64,000 nucleotides of DNA, from assembly GCA_002973635.1 (NCBI GenBank), contig CP027224.1:3792501-3856500 (forward strand). The letters run 5' to 3'. This stretch comes from Lysinibacillus sp. B2A1. GTDB taxonomy: Bacteria > Bacillota > Bacilli > Bacillales_A > Planococcaceae. The notes under the pieces are model-generated. The model worked only from the letters and a program-made list of their open reading frames with translations, had not been told where the DNA came from and made no database searches. Shown here one piece after another: positions 44,171 through 53,861 of this stretch (positions within the stretch are counted from its first letter, which is position 1; each line of letters begins with the position of its first letter). The position numbers and the translations under genes were made by a program.

Positions 44171-45250
44171 CTAATTTGCTTTAAACCAAGTCTGCAAACA
44201 GTTATGTAAATAAGTCATAGCCGTAATATCTTTTATACCAATTCGGAACCATTCGCCATTTAATCCCAGAAAATTTTTAGTATGGCGCAGTACAACACCC
44301 TTCGATAAACAATACGTAAAAAAGGCATCTGCTGACTGATGTTTAGGTAATGCAAAACATATATAATTGGTTACACTGTTTGTTACCTGACAACCATTTT
44401 CTTGTAAATAGCATTGTAATGTTTCTCGCTGGTTCCTTGCATAGGTAATAGCTCGCTGACAATAGTGCTGTTCATCTAAACAGCCTGCGCCTATAACAAG
44501 TGCAAAGGCGTTTAAATTCCAATGAGCAAGCATGCTCTTTAGCTCTCCTACAACTGCTGGGTCCGCGACTAAATAGCCCAATCGCAACCCTGGAATAGCA
44601 TACATTTTTGTCATAGAACGTACAACAAGCACATGAGGATTTTTTGATACATGTCCGATTAAAGAGTACCCCTCATCCACCCAGTCTATAAAGGCTTCAT
44701 CAATAACAAGCTCACAATTTACGCTTGCTCCATGAATAATTAACTGTTCTAGCTCTACTTTTTGAGGTAGCACACCTGTCGGATTATTGGGCGTACAAAT
44801 ATAAAGAGCATCTGCATTTACCATTTCTCGCTTTAGTTTCTCCATCGGTAATGCATATTGAACAATATCCTCTACGATAATCGGCACAATATTTGCGCCA
44901 ACTGCTTGCAATGTTCGTTCATATTCAGAGAAAGTTGGATGAACGATGATAACACGCTTACAAGCATAGCGTCTAGCCAATACAGTAAAAAGCTCAGATG
45001 CCCCATTACCAAGTAAAATAGAATCTTTTATCACATGATGAAAAGCTGCAACCTTTGTAAGGAATGGCTCACCATCTGGATCAGGATATCGTTGAATAAG
45101 CGGATAAAATGTTCGCCAGCGTGCCTCCACAAATGGCGGTGGCCCTGCAGAATTAACATTTTCGCTAAAATCATAGACATCTTCTGGCATAACGAGCCCT
45201 AATTGCCGATAGACATTTTGTGGATTCGCTCCATGATTAGGTAATTGCAA
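44171..45250 (-). CDS. cobD: Threonine-phosphate decarboxylase
   Basis: 359 residues from a TTG with GGAGGT eight bases upstream. A class I/II aminotransferase fold with N-terminal LPNHGANPQNVYRQLG and SENVNSAGPP, the nucleotide loop YICTPNNPTG, and RSMTKMYAIPGLRLGY with the PLP-binding Lys. It makes (R)-1-amino-2-propanol phosphate, the linker of the nucleotide loop. It overlaps cbiB by 14 bases. Confidence 0.92.
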   Translation of the reverse strand: MQLPNHGANPQNVYRQLGLVMPEDVYDFSENVNSAGPPPFVEARWRTFYPLIQRYPDPDGEPFLTKVAAFHHVIKDSILLGNGASELFTVLARRYACKRVIIVHPTFSEYERTLQAVGANIVPIIVEDIVQYALPMEKLKREMVNADALYICTPNNPTGVLPQKVELEQLIIHGASVNCELVIDEAFIDWVDEGYSLIGHVSKNPHVLVVRSMTKMYAIPGLRLGYLVADPAVVGELKSMLAHWNLNAFALVIGAGCLDEQHYCQRAITYARNQRETLQCYLQENGCQVTNSVTNYICFALPKHQSADAFFTYCLSKGVVLRHTKNFLGLNGEWFRIGIKDITAMTYLHNCLQTWFKAN

Positions 45251-46193
45251 ATATTAACACCTCCACTGCTAACATAACAAGTGTAAAGAGCAATGTCGCT
45301 ATTCTCATATGTACAACAGATGTTGCGATATGCTCCTTTGTTAAGGGGACTAATTTTTCCCCCATAATTGCTCGGTGTGAAACAACCCCTTGGTAGGTGT
45401 TTCTACCACCTAGCTGTGCCCCTAATTGCACAGCTGTTGCTGCCTCTAAATAGCCACTGTTTGGGCTGGGATGCTTCTTTGCATCCTGTGCCCAACGTTT
45501 TAGGCGTTTTCTAAGGGATACATCTGTTTCATTTTTTGTACCCAATACAATGAGTAGGCCTGTGATACGACTCGGAATAAAATTAAGAACATCATCGAGC
45601 TTCGCAGAGAACATGCCAAAGTCTTTATATTTATCATTTTTATAGCCAACCATCGAATCTAATGTGTTTACAGCCTTATAGCCCCATAAGCCAACGGCAC
45701 CAAATAAAAAAGCATAAAATAATGGTGCTGTTACACCATCACTTGTATTTTCTGACACGGTTTCCACGACACCACGCACAATCTCGTCCTCACCTAGATT
45801 ATCGGTATCACGGCCAACAATCCAAGATAGCTTCTCACGAGCTTCTGCAAAATCCCCCCTAACAAGAGGTTCATATACTGCCATTGCAGCATCCTTTAGG
45901 CTACGCTGAGCCAGTCCAATACCAATAAGAAGCCCTTCCACCATAATTCCCAATAGCAAGCTAATTTGGTAGCTTACTAATAGAATAGCTGTCACTACAA
46001 ACATGGTTGTGCCCACAACAGCAAGTGCCATGACCATGCCACGGAATTTTCTCATCTTCCCTTTATTCCATAATTCCGTTTGAGATTGAATAAGCTTTCC
46101 AATCCAACGAACTGGATGAGGCAGTTTAGGAGGATCACCCACTAATAAATCAAAAACAAGCCCGATGATACAGGCAATGACCAATGCCATCAT
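45237..46193 (-). CDS. cbiB: Adenosylcobinamide-phosphate synthase
   Basis: 318 residues with GAGGAG eight bases upstream of a double ATG. Membrane protein with the signatures FDLLVGDPPKLPHPVRWIGK, VSENTSDGVTAPLFYAFLFG and the C-terminal NSGYLEAATAVQLGAQLGG. It attaches aminopropanol phosphate to cobyric acid. It overlaps cbiZ by four bases and acts between CobD and CobU. Confidence 0.95.
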   Translation of the reverse strand: MMALVIACIIGLVFDLLVGDPPKLPHPVRWIGKLIQSQTELWNKGKMRKFRGMVMALAVVGTTMFVVTAILLVSYQISLLLGIMVEGLLIGIGLAQRSLKDAAMAVYEPLVRGDFAEAREKLSWIVGRDTDNLGEDEIVRGVVETVSENTSDGVTAPLFYAFLFGAVGLWGYKAVNTLDSMVGYKNDKYKDFGMFSAKLDDVLNFIPSRITGLLIVLGTKNETDVSLRKRLKRWAQDAKKHPSPNSGYLEAATAVQLGAQLGGRNTYQGVVSHRAIMGEKLVPLTKEHIATSVVHMRIATLLFTLVMLAVEVLIFAIT

Positions 46194-46873
46194 CTTGAAT
46201 TCTCCTCTTTATCTTTTTTATATTTTTGAATTGCCTCTCGCATTGTCGTATACACACCATGACCTATAACTTTGCCTAGCATCGTAATTGGACCCGCATA
46301 TTGATGGTACTCCCCTTCCTCTGTTGAGGCAATAAGCAAACTATCTGTTGAGGTACCAGTAGCTTGTGTACCAGTTGTAGGGTCAATAATACCTTCATCA
46401 AAAATGGCCTTAACCTTTGCCTCTGTTGTAGAGATCATCGCCTGAAATAATGCCTCATCTGATAGTTTTCCATTAATCAGGACCCAAGTATTAATTGTAC
46501 CCGCATGATACTGCTCCTGCCGATGATAGGCACGCGTAATATCTACGGCATTGCCGAGTCCAGCAGTTATCATAATGACTAGGTGGATTCCTTCATCAGT
46601 AAATTCCCGAATTGTAGCAAATTTAGCATAGACAGCAGTCATCATTGCCACTGTGTTATCATTTGGAAAGCCCTCATTTTGTAAAAATTGTTGTAATTCC
46701 AAATGTGGCATCCGTTCATCATATGTATATGGCACTGATCGATTCATGAAATGTGTGTAATAGCCAAAGCCTGGATTGTGCATAGCTGAGGATACGACCT
46801 TCAACGGTGAAGCTGCTTGTAGAGCAACATAATGTTCGAAAATATGAATATCTTCCTTACGAAGTATGGGCAT
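46190..46873 (-). CDS. cbiZ: Adenosylcobinamide amidohydrolase
   Basis: About 227 residues from the ATG at 46873, seven bases after AGGAGG; an in-frame ATG at 46897 has no ribosome site. Family motifs VVSSAMHNPGFGYYTHFMNR, IMITAGLGNAVDI and NTWVLINGKLS are clear. CbiZ removes the linker from salvaged cobinamide to give cobyric acid, so the operon can remodel foreign corrinoids. First gene of the ten-gene salvage operon; no riboswitch is seen before it. Confidence 0.92.
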   Translation of the reverse strand: MPILRKEDIHIFEHYVALQAASPLKVVSSAMHNPGFGYYTHFMNRSVPYTYDERMPHLELQQFLQNEGFPNDNTVAMMTAVYAKFATIREFTDEGIHLVIMITAGLGNAVDITRAYHRQEQYHAGTINTWVLINGKLSDEALFQAMISTTEAKVKAIFDEGIIDPTTGTQATGTSTDSLLIASTEEGEYHQYAGPITMLGKVIGHGVYTTMREAIQKYKKDKEENSR

Positions 46874-46931
46874 TATATCGCCTCCTAGTAAACTCAAAAT
46901 TAGTACAATTATTTATGACGATTGCAGCCAT

Positions 46932-46963
46932 AAAAAAACAAATTCTTACAAAGAAGAATTTGT
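46932..46963 (-). terminator. Terminator upstream of cbiZ
   Basis: On the minus strand ACAAATTCTT (46963-46954) pairs perfectly with AAGAATTTGT (46947-46938), followed by TTTTTTAT. It ends the small membrane gene at 47115 or attenuates cbiZ. Confidence 0.8.
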
Positions 46964-47114
46964 ACTGTCCATTTTTAAATTAATAAATAACTTCAAATTT
47001 GAAACTTCTGAATTTTTGTACAGCATCACAACTTCATACTACTCAAACTATTTATTTTCTTTGAAATTGTATCATAAATTTATGTTTTAAAACAATTTAA
47101 TTTCTTCATATGAC

Positions 47115-47297
47115 TCATTGTCTTTGTTTTAAATTTTTAAAACGAATAACGGACCCAGCAATGATAAATATCCAACCAATGCCGATATAGACAAATTTCA
47201 TAGTTTTTGTCGAGGATGGTAAAACATCCATGATTGTTAGACAAACAAATAGTATCCCAATCACTGATAACAGCATACCAAATGATAAATTTTTCAA
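47115..47297 (-). CDS. Small two-helix membrane protein
   Basis: 60 residues from a TTG seven bases after AGGAGGG. Two hydrophobic helices (FGMLLSVIGILFVCLTIMDVL and FVYIGIGWIFIIAGSVI) joined by a short polar loop, with a basic tail KNLKQRQ. No family is recognised. It lies between aspartate kinase and the cobalamin operon. Confidence 0.65.
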   Translation of the reverse strand: MKNLSFGMLLSVIGILFVCLTIMDVLPSSTKTMKFVYIGIGWIFIIAGSVIRFKNLKQRQ

Positions 47298-47350
47298 CAG
47301 AAAGCCCTCCTATCTATGTACGTCCTCGATTTTACCGTATTCTAGCTAAA

Positions 47351-47382
47351 AAGAAAACACTAATCCAGGTAAGGATTAGTGT
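47351..47382 (-). terminator. Terminator of the aspartate kinase gene
   Basis: On the minus strand ACACTAATCC (47382-47373) pairs perfectly with GGATTAGTGT (47366-47357), followed by TTTCTTTTT. Confidence 0.9.
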
Positions 47383-47390
47383 TTATTTCC

Positions 47391-48749
47391 TTATGCTTGC
47401 ACATGTGCAAAAAATTCTCCATAAAGTGCTTGTAAAATTTTGTTTTCAAATTCTTGGAGTACACCGAAAACTAGACTTACTTCAGATGAACCCTGATTAA
47501 TCATCTCAATATTTGCACCTGTTTTGGAAATCGCCGTAGCTGCACGTGCAGCTAAACCTGTATTATTTCGCATACCTTCGCCCACAATAACAATCATTGA
47601 AAAGCCATGACGCATTTGCACATCATCTGCCTGCAATTCATTTTTCACGCGTGTCAAAATGCGTGCTTCATTGTCTGGTGTTAATTGATTGGAACGCATA
47701 ATGACAGAAATATCGTCTAAACCAGATGGTGTGTGTTCATATGAAATATTTTCATCCTCTAAAATTTGTAGCAGCTTACGTCCAAAGCCTACTTCACGAT
47801 TCATTAAATATTTAGAGACATATAAAGTTGAAAAGCCACTGTCTGCCGAGATACCTGTAACTGGACGACCTGTTGCAGGACGGCTTGGTACGATACGAGT
47901 ACCTGGGGCTGATGGATTATTTGTATTTTTTATGTTAACTGGCACCCCAATCTTGTAGACAGGCATCAACGCTTCATCATGGAACACGGAAAAGCCTGCA
48001 TAGGATAATTCGCGCATTTCGCGATACGTAATTTCTTTAATTTCCACTGGATCATTCACGACTTTCGGATTCGCAGAGAACACACAATCCACATCCGTAA
48101 AGTTTTCATAAAGCTCTGCTTCCACAGCTGCTGCGAGAATAGAGCCTGTAATATCAGAGCCACCACGGTCAAATGTACGCAATACGCCCGCTTTAGTGTA
48201 ACCGAAGAAACCTGGGAAAACAATAATTTCTTTTGTGTTTTTAAGTGGTGCTAAATTGATATATGCTTCAGGTAATGCATAAGTGCGTTCTGGTAAATCA
48301 TTGACCACTAATCCCTCTTTTGGACTTACATATCGTGCCGGCATACCAATTGAATTGAAATAGGCTGCGATAAGCTTAGCATTATTGTCTTCACCTGCCG
48401 CTTTAATGCTATCAATAAATAATTCCTTATTGGATTTATCGCCCTGTACACGTTCACGTAAATCCTCCGCAATCACGTCACAAATGGCATTATCTAATGC
48501 CAAACCATCTGCAATTGCCTTAAAACGGTTGACCACAGTTTGGACTTTCTCTTCAGTATCTTCATTTTTTACGGCTGCCATTGCTAAATGAATTAATAAA
48601 TCAGTTACTTTTATATCATCCCCAGAGCGTTTCCCTGGTGCTGAAACGGCAACGATTTTACGTGCCGGATTAGATTTTACAATGTTTGCTACTTTTTGAA
48701 TTTGTTCTGCACTTGCTACAGATGTTCCACCAAATTTACATACGATCAT
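47391..48749 (-). CDS. Aspartate kinase (monofunctional, class III-like)
   Basis: 452 residues from the ATG at 48749. The kinase motif VCKFGGTSVASAEQ opens the protein; FPGFFGYTKAGVLRTFDRGGSD and ELYENFTDVDCVFSANPKVV follow; the last 150 residues form two ACT domains that bind the feedback amino acid. It phosphorylates aspartate in the first step to lysine, threonine and methionine. Length fits the YclM-type isoenzyme of Bacilli. No lysine riboswitch is seen upstream. Confidence 0.9.
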   Translation of the reverse strand: MIVCKFGGTSVASAEQIQKVANIVKSNPARKIVAVSAPGKRSGDDIKVTDLLIHLAMAAVKNEDTEEKVQTVVNRFKAIADGLALDNAICDVIAEDLRERVQGDKSNKELFIDSIKAAGEDNNAKLIAAYFNSIGMPARYVSPKEGLVVNDLPERTYALPEAYINLAPLKNTKEIIVFPGFFGYTKAGVLRTFDRGGSDITGSILAAAVEAELYENFTDVDCVFSANPKVVNDPVEIKEITYREMRELSYAGFSVFHDEALMPVYKIGVPVNIKNTNNPSAPGTRIVPSRPATGRPVTGISADSGFSTLYVSKYLMNREVGFGRKLLQILEDENISYEHTPSGLDDISVIMRSNQLTPDNEARILTRVKNELQADDVQMRHGFSMIVIVGEGMRNNTGLAARAATAISKTGANIEMINQGSSEVSLVFGVLQEFENKILQALYGEFFAHVQA

Positions 48750-48804
48750 ATCTATCAAATCCTAACTATTTAAAGTAATTGTATGCCTCCAAAAAACAAT
48801 TGAA

Positions 48805-48819
48805 TGTACACAGTGTACA
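48805..48819. promoter_or_regulatory. Palindrome upstream of aspartate kinase
   Basis: TGTACACAGTGTACA is a perfect odd palindrome (seven-base arms around one base) about 55 bases upstream of the start, a possible repressor site. Confidence 0.4.
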
Positions 48820-49196
48820 AATTATCGTTCCTCACGTCAATACAATTTAAAAAATTCACGCAATTTACCGATAGAAAATGGACAATTTTCGCACTGTTTG
48901 ATTTATTATACGGATTTCATATGAAATAGTTAAGGTTTTTACAAATATTTTTTATGAAATTCATATATTCGTACAAATCTTTGTCTGAATTAGCTTAAAT
49001 CGTCTAGTTTTCGGAAATTATCGTCATTAGGACATGTAATAGCTTTACTAAATTTTTTGCAAGATTCTACCCCTGATTTTGTTCCCATTTTGACAGAAAT
49101 GTAATGGCTTTCTTCTATTATAAATAAAAGAAAACGCTTACCTCATTATGATATGCAGAGAAAATAGTGATGTTTGTGCTATTTTAAACATTGGCA

Positions 49197-50229
49197 GAGG
49201 TTTTCTAGGGACACTGAGCTGTTCTTTGGGCTACACGAGCGGTTTTCTCAGGGACCTGAGCTGTTCTTTGGCTTACCCGAGCGATTTTCTTGGGGACCTG
49301 AGCGATTCTTTGAGCTACCCGAGCGATATTCTCAGGGACCTGAGCAATTCTTTGGGCTATCCGAGCGGTTTTCTCGGGGACCTGAGCGATTCCTTGGGCT
49401 ATCCGAGCGGTTTTCTCGGGGACCTGAGCGATTCTTTGGGCTACACGAGCGGTTTTTTCGGGGACCTGAGCGACTCTTTGGGCTACACGAGCAGTTTTTT
49501 CGGGGACCTGAGCTGTTCTTTGGGCTACACGAGCGGTTTTCTCGGCGACCTGAGCGATATTCTCGGGGACCTGAGCGATTCTTTGAGCTACCCGAGCGAT
49601 ATTCTCAGGGACCTGAGCGATTCTTTGGGCTATCCGAGCGGTTTTCTTGGGGACCTGAGCGATTCTTTGAGCTACCAGAGCAGTTTTCTCGGGGACCTGA
49701 GCTGTTCTTTGGCTTACCCGAGCGGTTTTCTTGGGGACCTGAGCGACTCTTTGGGCTACCCGAGCAGTTTTTTCGGGGACCTGAGCGACTCTTTGGGCTA
49801 CCCGAGCAGTTTTTCCGGGGACCTGAGCGACTCTTTGGGCTACACGAGCAGTTTTTCCGGGGACCTGAGCGATTCTTTGAGCTACCCGAGCAGTTTTTTT
49901 GTGGACCTGAGCGACTCTTTGGGCTACACGAGCGGTTTTCTCTGGGACCTGAGCGATTCTTTGAGCTACCCGAGCAGTTTTCTCTGGGACCTGAGCTGTT
50001 CGTTGGCTTACCCGAGCGATTTTCTCGGGGACCTGAGCGACTCTTTGGACTACCCGAGCAGTTTTTTCGTGAGCGATTCTTTGGGCTACCCGAGCGGTTT
50101 TCTCGGGGACCTGAACGATTCTTTGGGAACCCAGCAGTTTTCTCAGGGACCTGAGCTGTTCTTTCGGCTACACGAGCGGTTTTCTCGGGGACCTGAGCTG
50201 TTCTTTCGGCTACACGAGCGGTTTTGGAT
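49197..50229 (+). repeat. Tandem array of 21/42-bp repeats, about 1 kb
   Basis: About 24 copies of a 42-bp unit, itself two related 21-bp halves: CTGAGCGATTCTTTGGGCTAC and CCGAGCGGTTTTCTCGGGGAC (variable at several sites; each quoted half begins with CYGAGCGR). Spacing is strict except for a few dropped bases, for example near 50068. Two plus-strand frames stay open through it (375 and 326 residues) only because unit length is a multiple of three. The array fills the gap between aspartate kinase (divergent) and the AlkC-like gene (convergent). The bases 48820-49196 before it hold no recognised feature. Confidence 0.9.
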
Positions 50230-50361
50230 CAGCCGCATGTTACATTTATGCACTTATTATCCTTTCGTAAAATAATATTTGAATAAAAAATCTCATGCAA
50301 ATACCCCAATTGATGGCGAGTCTAACAATTGGGGTGAAATTCAATAAAGCATAGGATTGTG

Positions 50362-51186
50362 CTAACTCTTCACAATCGTTCTTTGAGCCTTTTTAAGTAT
50401 CCTCTCTGTTGCCTTTGATGGAGAATCTTTTTGCCATTCGTCGCAAAGATTTTTGACCCAATCTGGTTGTGTTTTACTAGCATCATTTAACCAATTTCCA
50501 ACAGAATCTTGAACATACTTGGACGAATCTGATTTTAATAAATTTAAAATAGGGAGTGCGATATATGGATTTTCTTTTAAAATTTCAATATGCTTGGTCC
50601 ATACCCCGCGTGGACGAATTGATTCCAAGCTGAATCTACGAATGTTTTCATCCTCACTTTTTGCCCACTCAAATAGCAAATCTACACTATTCTCAATATT
50701 TGCTGAAAGATCCTCTCTAATGGACATCCATGCAATTTCCCGAACACCAAAATGATGATCTGCAGCAAAAAGCTTGATATACAACAATTTCTCTTCTAAA
50801 GTATGATCATTACTTTTATTCATAAATGCTGCCCAACATCGTACACTATCCGAAACATGATGAGAGCATTTTTTGATGATATTCTCTTTGTTAGTAGCAC
50901 TTTCTTCTTTCACGATTGTATCTAATAAACTTCCAATTAAACGTATTGCCTTCATTCCTGTTTCTACTTTTTGGTTTTCAATTTCAGTTAGAACAAATTC
51001 TAATTTTTCTTCCAGCCCTAAGGATGGTAGAACATTCTTTAATAAAGTAATATGGTGAACAGCTTGCCATTCCGTTAAATTAACACTCTCTATTTTTCCT
51101 TGATTCAGCAGCATTAAAACTTCATTCGGGATATCACTAGCCTTTCTAGCGCCCTTTCTATTTAAAACATCTGCTAGTACTTCCAT
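50362..51186 (-). CDS. AlkC/AlkD-like DNA alkylation repair protein
   Basis: 274 residues built of HEAT-like helical repeats. ESIRPRGVWTKHIEILKENP followed by LPILNLLKSDSSKYVQDSVGNWLNDASKTQPDW (in two parts) matches the conserved core of the AlkC branch of HEAT-repeat DNA glycosylases, which remove 3-methyladenine and related bases. No extra C-terminal domain. The family also contains non-enzymatic members, so activity is inferred. Confidence 0.75.
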   Translation of the reverse strand: MEVLADVLNRKGARKASDIPNEVLMLLNQGKIESVNLTEWQAVHHITLLKNVLPSLGLEEKLEFVLTEIENQKVETGMKAIRLIGSLLDTIVKEESATNKENIIKKCSHHVSDSVRCWAAFMNKSNDHTLEEKLLYIKLFAADHHFGVREIAWMSIREDLSANIENSVDLLFEWAKSEDENIRRFSLESIRPRGVWTKHIEILKENPYIALPILNLLKSDSSKYVQDSVGNWLNDASKTQPDWVKNLCDEWQKDSPSKATERILKKAQRTIVKS

Positions 51187-51510
51187 TCAATAACCTCCTG
51201 TATTTGCTGAACATTACATCTTTAACTAAATAGATGTCACTATTCATATTATTTTTTATGAACTTCCAAATAGAAAAGAAAATCCTTTGTATTTTTATAA
51301 TTTGGATTTATAAAAATAGTATCCAAAAAATTTTATTGATTCAAAATACTATGTCGGTAAAATCGCACTATGACTTTCTACTTTCGAGTTGTCAAAAACA
51401 CGTTTCTTTAATATTGGATTTCATGCTCATACGGTAGACTTGTTTTCAGTTTGTCCAATACCTTTGCAGTTTTCTCTACTAAACTTTCCTCTAAAACGAC
51501 ACTTGCTGTA

Positions 51511-51617
51511 GGTTATCTAAATAGTAATGGACTTAATTACAATGTATAAAAGCTTAGATTATAAGTCATTAACATTAGATCTCCTAATAAAAGATGGACA
51601 TAATTATTTAGATAACC
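51511..51617. repeat. 13-bp inverted repeats about 80 bases apart
   Basis: GGTTATCTAAATA (51511-51523) and TATTTAGATAACC (51605-51617) are exact inverted copies. They lie 70 bases before the topoisomerase gene. The rest of the 51187-51686 gap shows no gene. Confidence 0.6.
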
Positions 51618-51686
51618 GTTATACTGAAAATTAATTTATAATTATTATACAAGAAATTGTAATTATTATTAATAGGAGACGGATAT

Positions 51687-53861
51687 ATGAAAATAGTAAT
51701 TGCAGAGAAACCAGATCAAGCAGCAAAATTAGCTGCCCCCTTTTCTTTTACAAAAAAAGCTGGTTATTTTGAAGTTAAGCCTAACACATATTTTCCAGAT
51801 GGAGCACTAATTACATGGGCGATAGGACATCTATGTGAATTGAAAGCACCTGAGGAATATAATCCAACATGGAAGAAATGGACTTTAGAAACATTACCGA
51901 TTATTCCAGATCGATTCGAATATAAAGTGACAAATTCAAAATATAAACAATTCAATGTGATTAAAAGTTTAGTAAAAAGACCCGACATTAAAGAAATCAT
52001 TATTGGTGGTGATGCTGGGCGTGAAGGTGAATTGATTATCCGCACCATTTTAAGAGTATGCAGTGTTAATAAACCGATGAAACGTCTATGGATATCATCT
52101 TTAACAGAAAACGCTGTAAAAAATGGGTTTGCAAATTTACTACCAGAAGAGAAAACACGCGATATTTATTTTGAAGCACTAAGTCGTTCATGTGCAGACT
52201 GGCTAATTGGCATTAACACATCCAGATTATACACGGTACTCCTCAAACGAAATGGCGTGAAAGATGTATTTTCAATTGGTCGTGTACAAACACCTACACT
52301 TGCACTAATAGTAAAGAGAGAACATGAAATTGCGAATTTTAAATCAGAACCATTTTGGGAAGTGGAAACAGAGTTTAATTTTGATGGAAAAATGTTAAAA
52401 GCAAAATGGCACAAAGATAACATTTCAAGGGTTCAAGAAGAACGACAAGCTATTGCTATTGCTAATTTCTGTATCAATAAAAATGTAGAAATTAATAGTA
52501 TTAAAAGGGAAATAAAGGAATACGCTCCTCCATTGTTATTCAACTTATCTGCATTACAGGCTACAGCAAACAAGGCCTATAAATTCTCACCACAAAATAC
52601 ACTGGATATTTTGCAAAAACTTTATTTAAAGGGCGTAGTTTCCTATCCAAGATCTGATTCACAATTTTTAACGAATGAAGAAGCAAAAACACTACCAAAG
52701 ATACTAGAGCATTTAAGTAAAATTGATAAATATAAAGGTCTTCTTCCACCACCGACAATTTCAATTATGAATAATAAAAGATATGTGAATGAAAAAAAAG
52801 TAACCGATCACCATGCAATTATTATTACAGAGCAAATACCAGACGTAGCAATGCTAAGTACAGAAGAAGAAAGGATTTATGATTTAGTTGCAAGACAAGT
52901 CATCGCAGCACATTACAACAATGCCATATTTTCTTACACAACGATTCATTCACTTGTTGATAAACGTGCAGAATTCATCTCTAAGGGCAAAGTGCTAATG
53001 GAAGAAGGTTGGCGTAAGGTTATTTATCATTCTAAAGATAACTCACCTACAGACAAAGATGAACTGCTCCCCCCATTACATGAAAATGAGCAAGGTGTCG
53101 TTGCAAAAGCTAACGTAAAAAAAGGGGAAACTCAACCACCAAATCGTTATTCTGAAGGTAATTTGATTACCGTAATGAAAACAGCTGGTAAACATTTGGA
53201 AGATGAGGAATTAGAAAAGGTCTTATCGAAAACGGAAGGATTAGGTACTGAAGCTACACGCGCTGGAATTATTGGTACATTAAAAGATCGAAACTATATC
53301 GAAGTTAAGAAAAACCAAGTCTTTGCAACAACCAAAGGTATATTACTAATTGAGGCACTAGGTGAAAGTATCTTAACTTCCCCTTCAATGACAGCCAAAT
53401 GGGAGCAACGACTTTCTGAAATAGGTGAAGGCAACGCTTCTCCTAAAGTATTTTTGGAACAAGTAAAAAAGCTTGCTGACAAATTGATTTCAGATGCTAA
53501 AAAGCGTGAAAAGGAATGGGCATTTAATCAAAATGCAGTCGATAAAATCACTGCAAATAATCCGTACAATAAAAGATATAATAAAGAAAAAACAGTTGTT
53601 GGGAAATGTATCCTTTGCGAGGGGTCAATCATAGATCATGGCACTTTTTATGGGTGTTCAAATTATAAAACAGCTAATTGTAAATTCTCGGTTTCAAAGA
53701 AACTTTTAAGAAAAACTATTTCACAATCTAATATGAAAAAACTCTTGGCAGCTGGTGAAACAGATTTGATAAAAGGATTTAAAAAAGGTGAGAATATTTT
53801 TAATGCCCACCTTATTTGGGATGAAAAAGAACGTAAAATTAATTTTAAATTTCCACAATAA
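51687..53861 (+). CDS. topB: DNA topoisomerase III (type IA)
   Basis: 724 residues with AGGAGA seven bases upstream. The Toprim domain opens with MKIVIAEKPDQAAKLA and has GGDAGREGELI; the active-site loop reads VVSYPRSDS with Tyr320; the C-terminal part has one Cys4 zinc module (CILC...GCSNYKTANC). It cuts one strand and passes single strands, and separates linked DNA. Copies of this kind are frequent on conjugative plasmids and integrated elements, and decayed genes follow here. Confidence 0.92.
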   Translation: MKIVIAEKPDQAAKLAAPFSFTKKAGYFEVKPNTYFPDGALITWAIGHLCELKAPEEYNPTWKKWTLETLPIIPDRFEYKVTNSKYKQFNVIKSLVKRPDIKEIIIGGDAGREGELIIRTILRVCSVNKPMKRLWISSLTENAVKNGFANLLPEEKTRDIYFEALSRSCADWLIGINTSRLYTVLLKRNGVKDVFSIGRVQTPTLALIVKREHEIANFKSEPFWEVETEFNFDGKMLKAKWHKDNISRVQEERQAIAIANFCINKNVEINSIKREIKEYAPPLLFNLSALQATANKAYKFSPQNTLDILQKLYLKGVVSYPRSDSQFLTNEEAKTLPKILEHLSKIDKYKGLLPPPTISIMNNKRYVNEKKVTDHHAIIITEQIPDVAMLSTEEERIYDLVARQVIAAHYNNAIFSYTTIHSLVDKRAEFISKGKVLMEEGWRKVIYHSKDNSPTDKDELLPPLHENEQGVVAKANVKKGETQPPNRYSEGNLITVMKTAGKHLEDEELEKVLSKTEGLGTEATRAGIIGTLKDRNYIEVKKNQVFATTKGILLIEALGESILTSPSMTAKWEQRLSEIGEGNASPKVFLEQVKKLADKLISDAKKREKEWAFNQNAVDKITANNPYNKRYNKEKTVVGKCILCEGSIIDHGTFYGCSNYKTANCKFSVSKKLLRKTISQSNMKKLLAAGETDLIKGFKKGENIFNAHLIWDEKERKINFKFPQ

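Noticed and set aside
46874..47114. A cobalamin riboswitch before cbiZ
   Set aside because: I looked for the B12-box and the CCGCAACTG core here and found neither; only a simple terminator is present.
49088..49130. Sigma-A promoter (TTGACA, TATTAT) leading into the repeat array
   Set aside because: The spacer is about 20 bases, too long for a confident call.
48750..49147. A lysine riboswitch before aspartate kinase
   Set aside because: The conserved lysine aptamer segments are not visible and the region is AT-rich without paired blocks.
49148..50275. A 375-residue plus-strand reading frame (and a 326-residue one in another frame) through the 49 kb repeat
   Set aside because: No ribosome site at the start, two frames open at once on the plus strand and also two on the minus strand, and the 21-bp unit length explains the lack of stops. 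Listed as a repeat instead.
51234..51437. A 67-residue plus-strand frame upstream of topB
   Set aside because: No ribosome site and composition typical of random AT-rich DNA.
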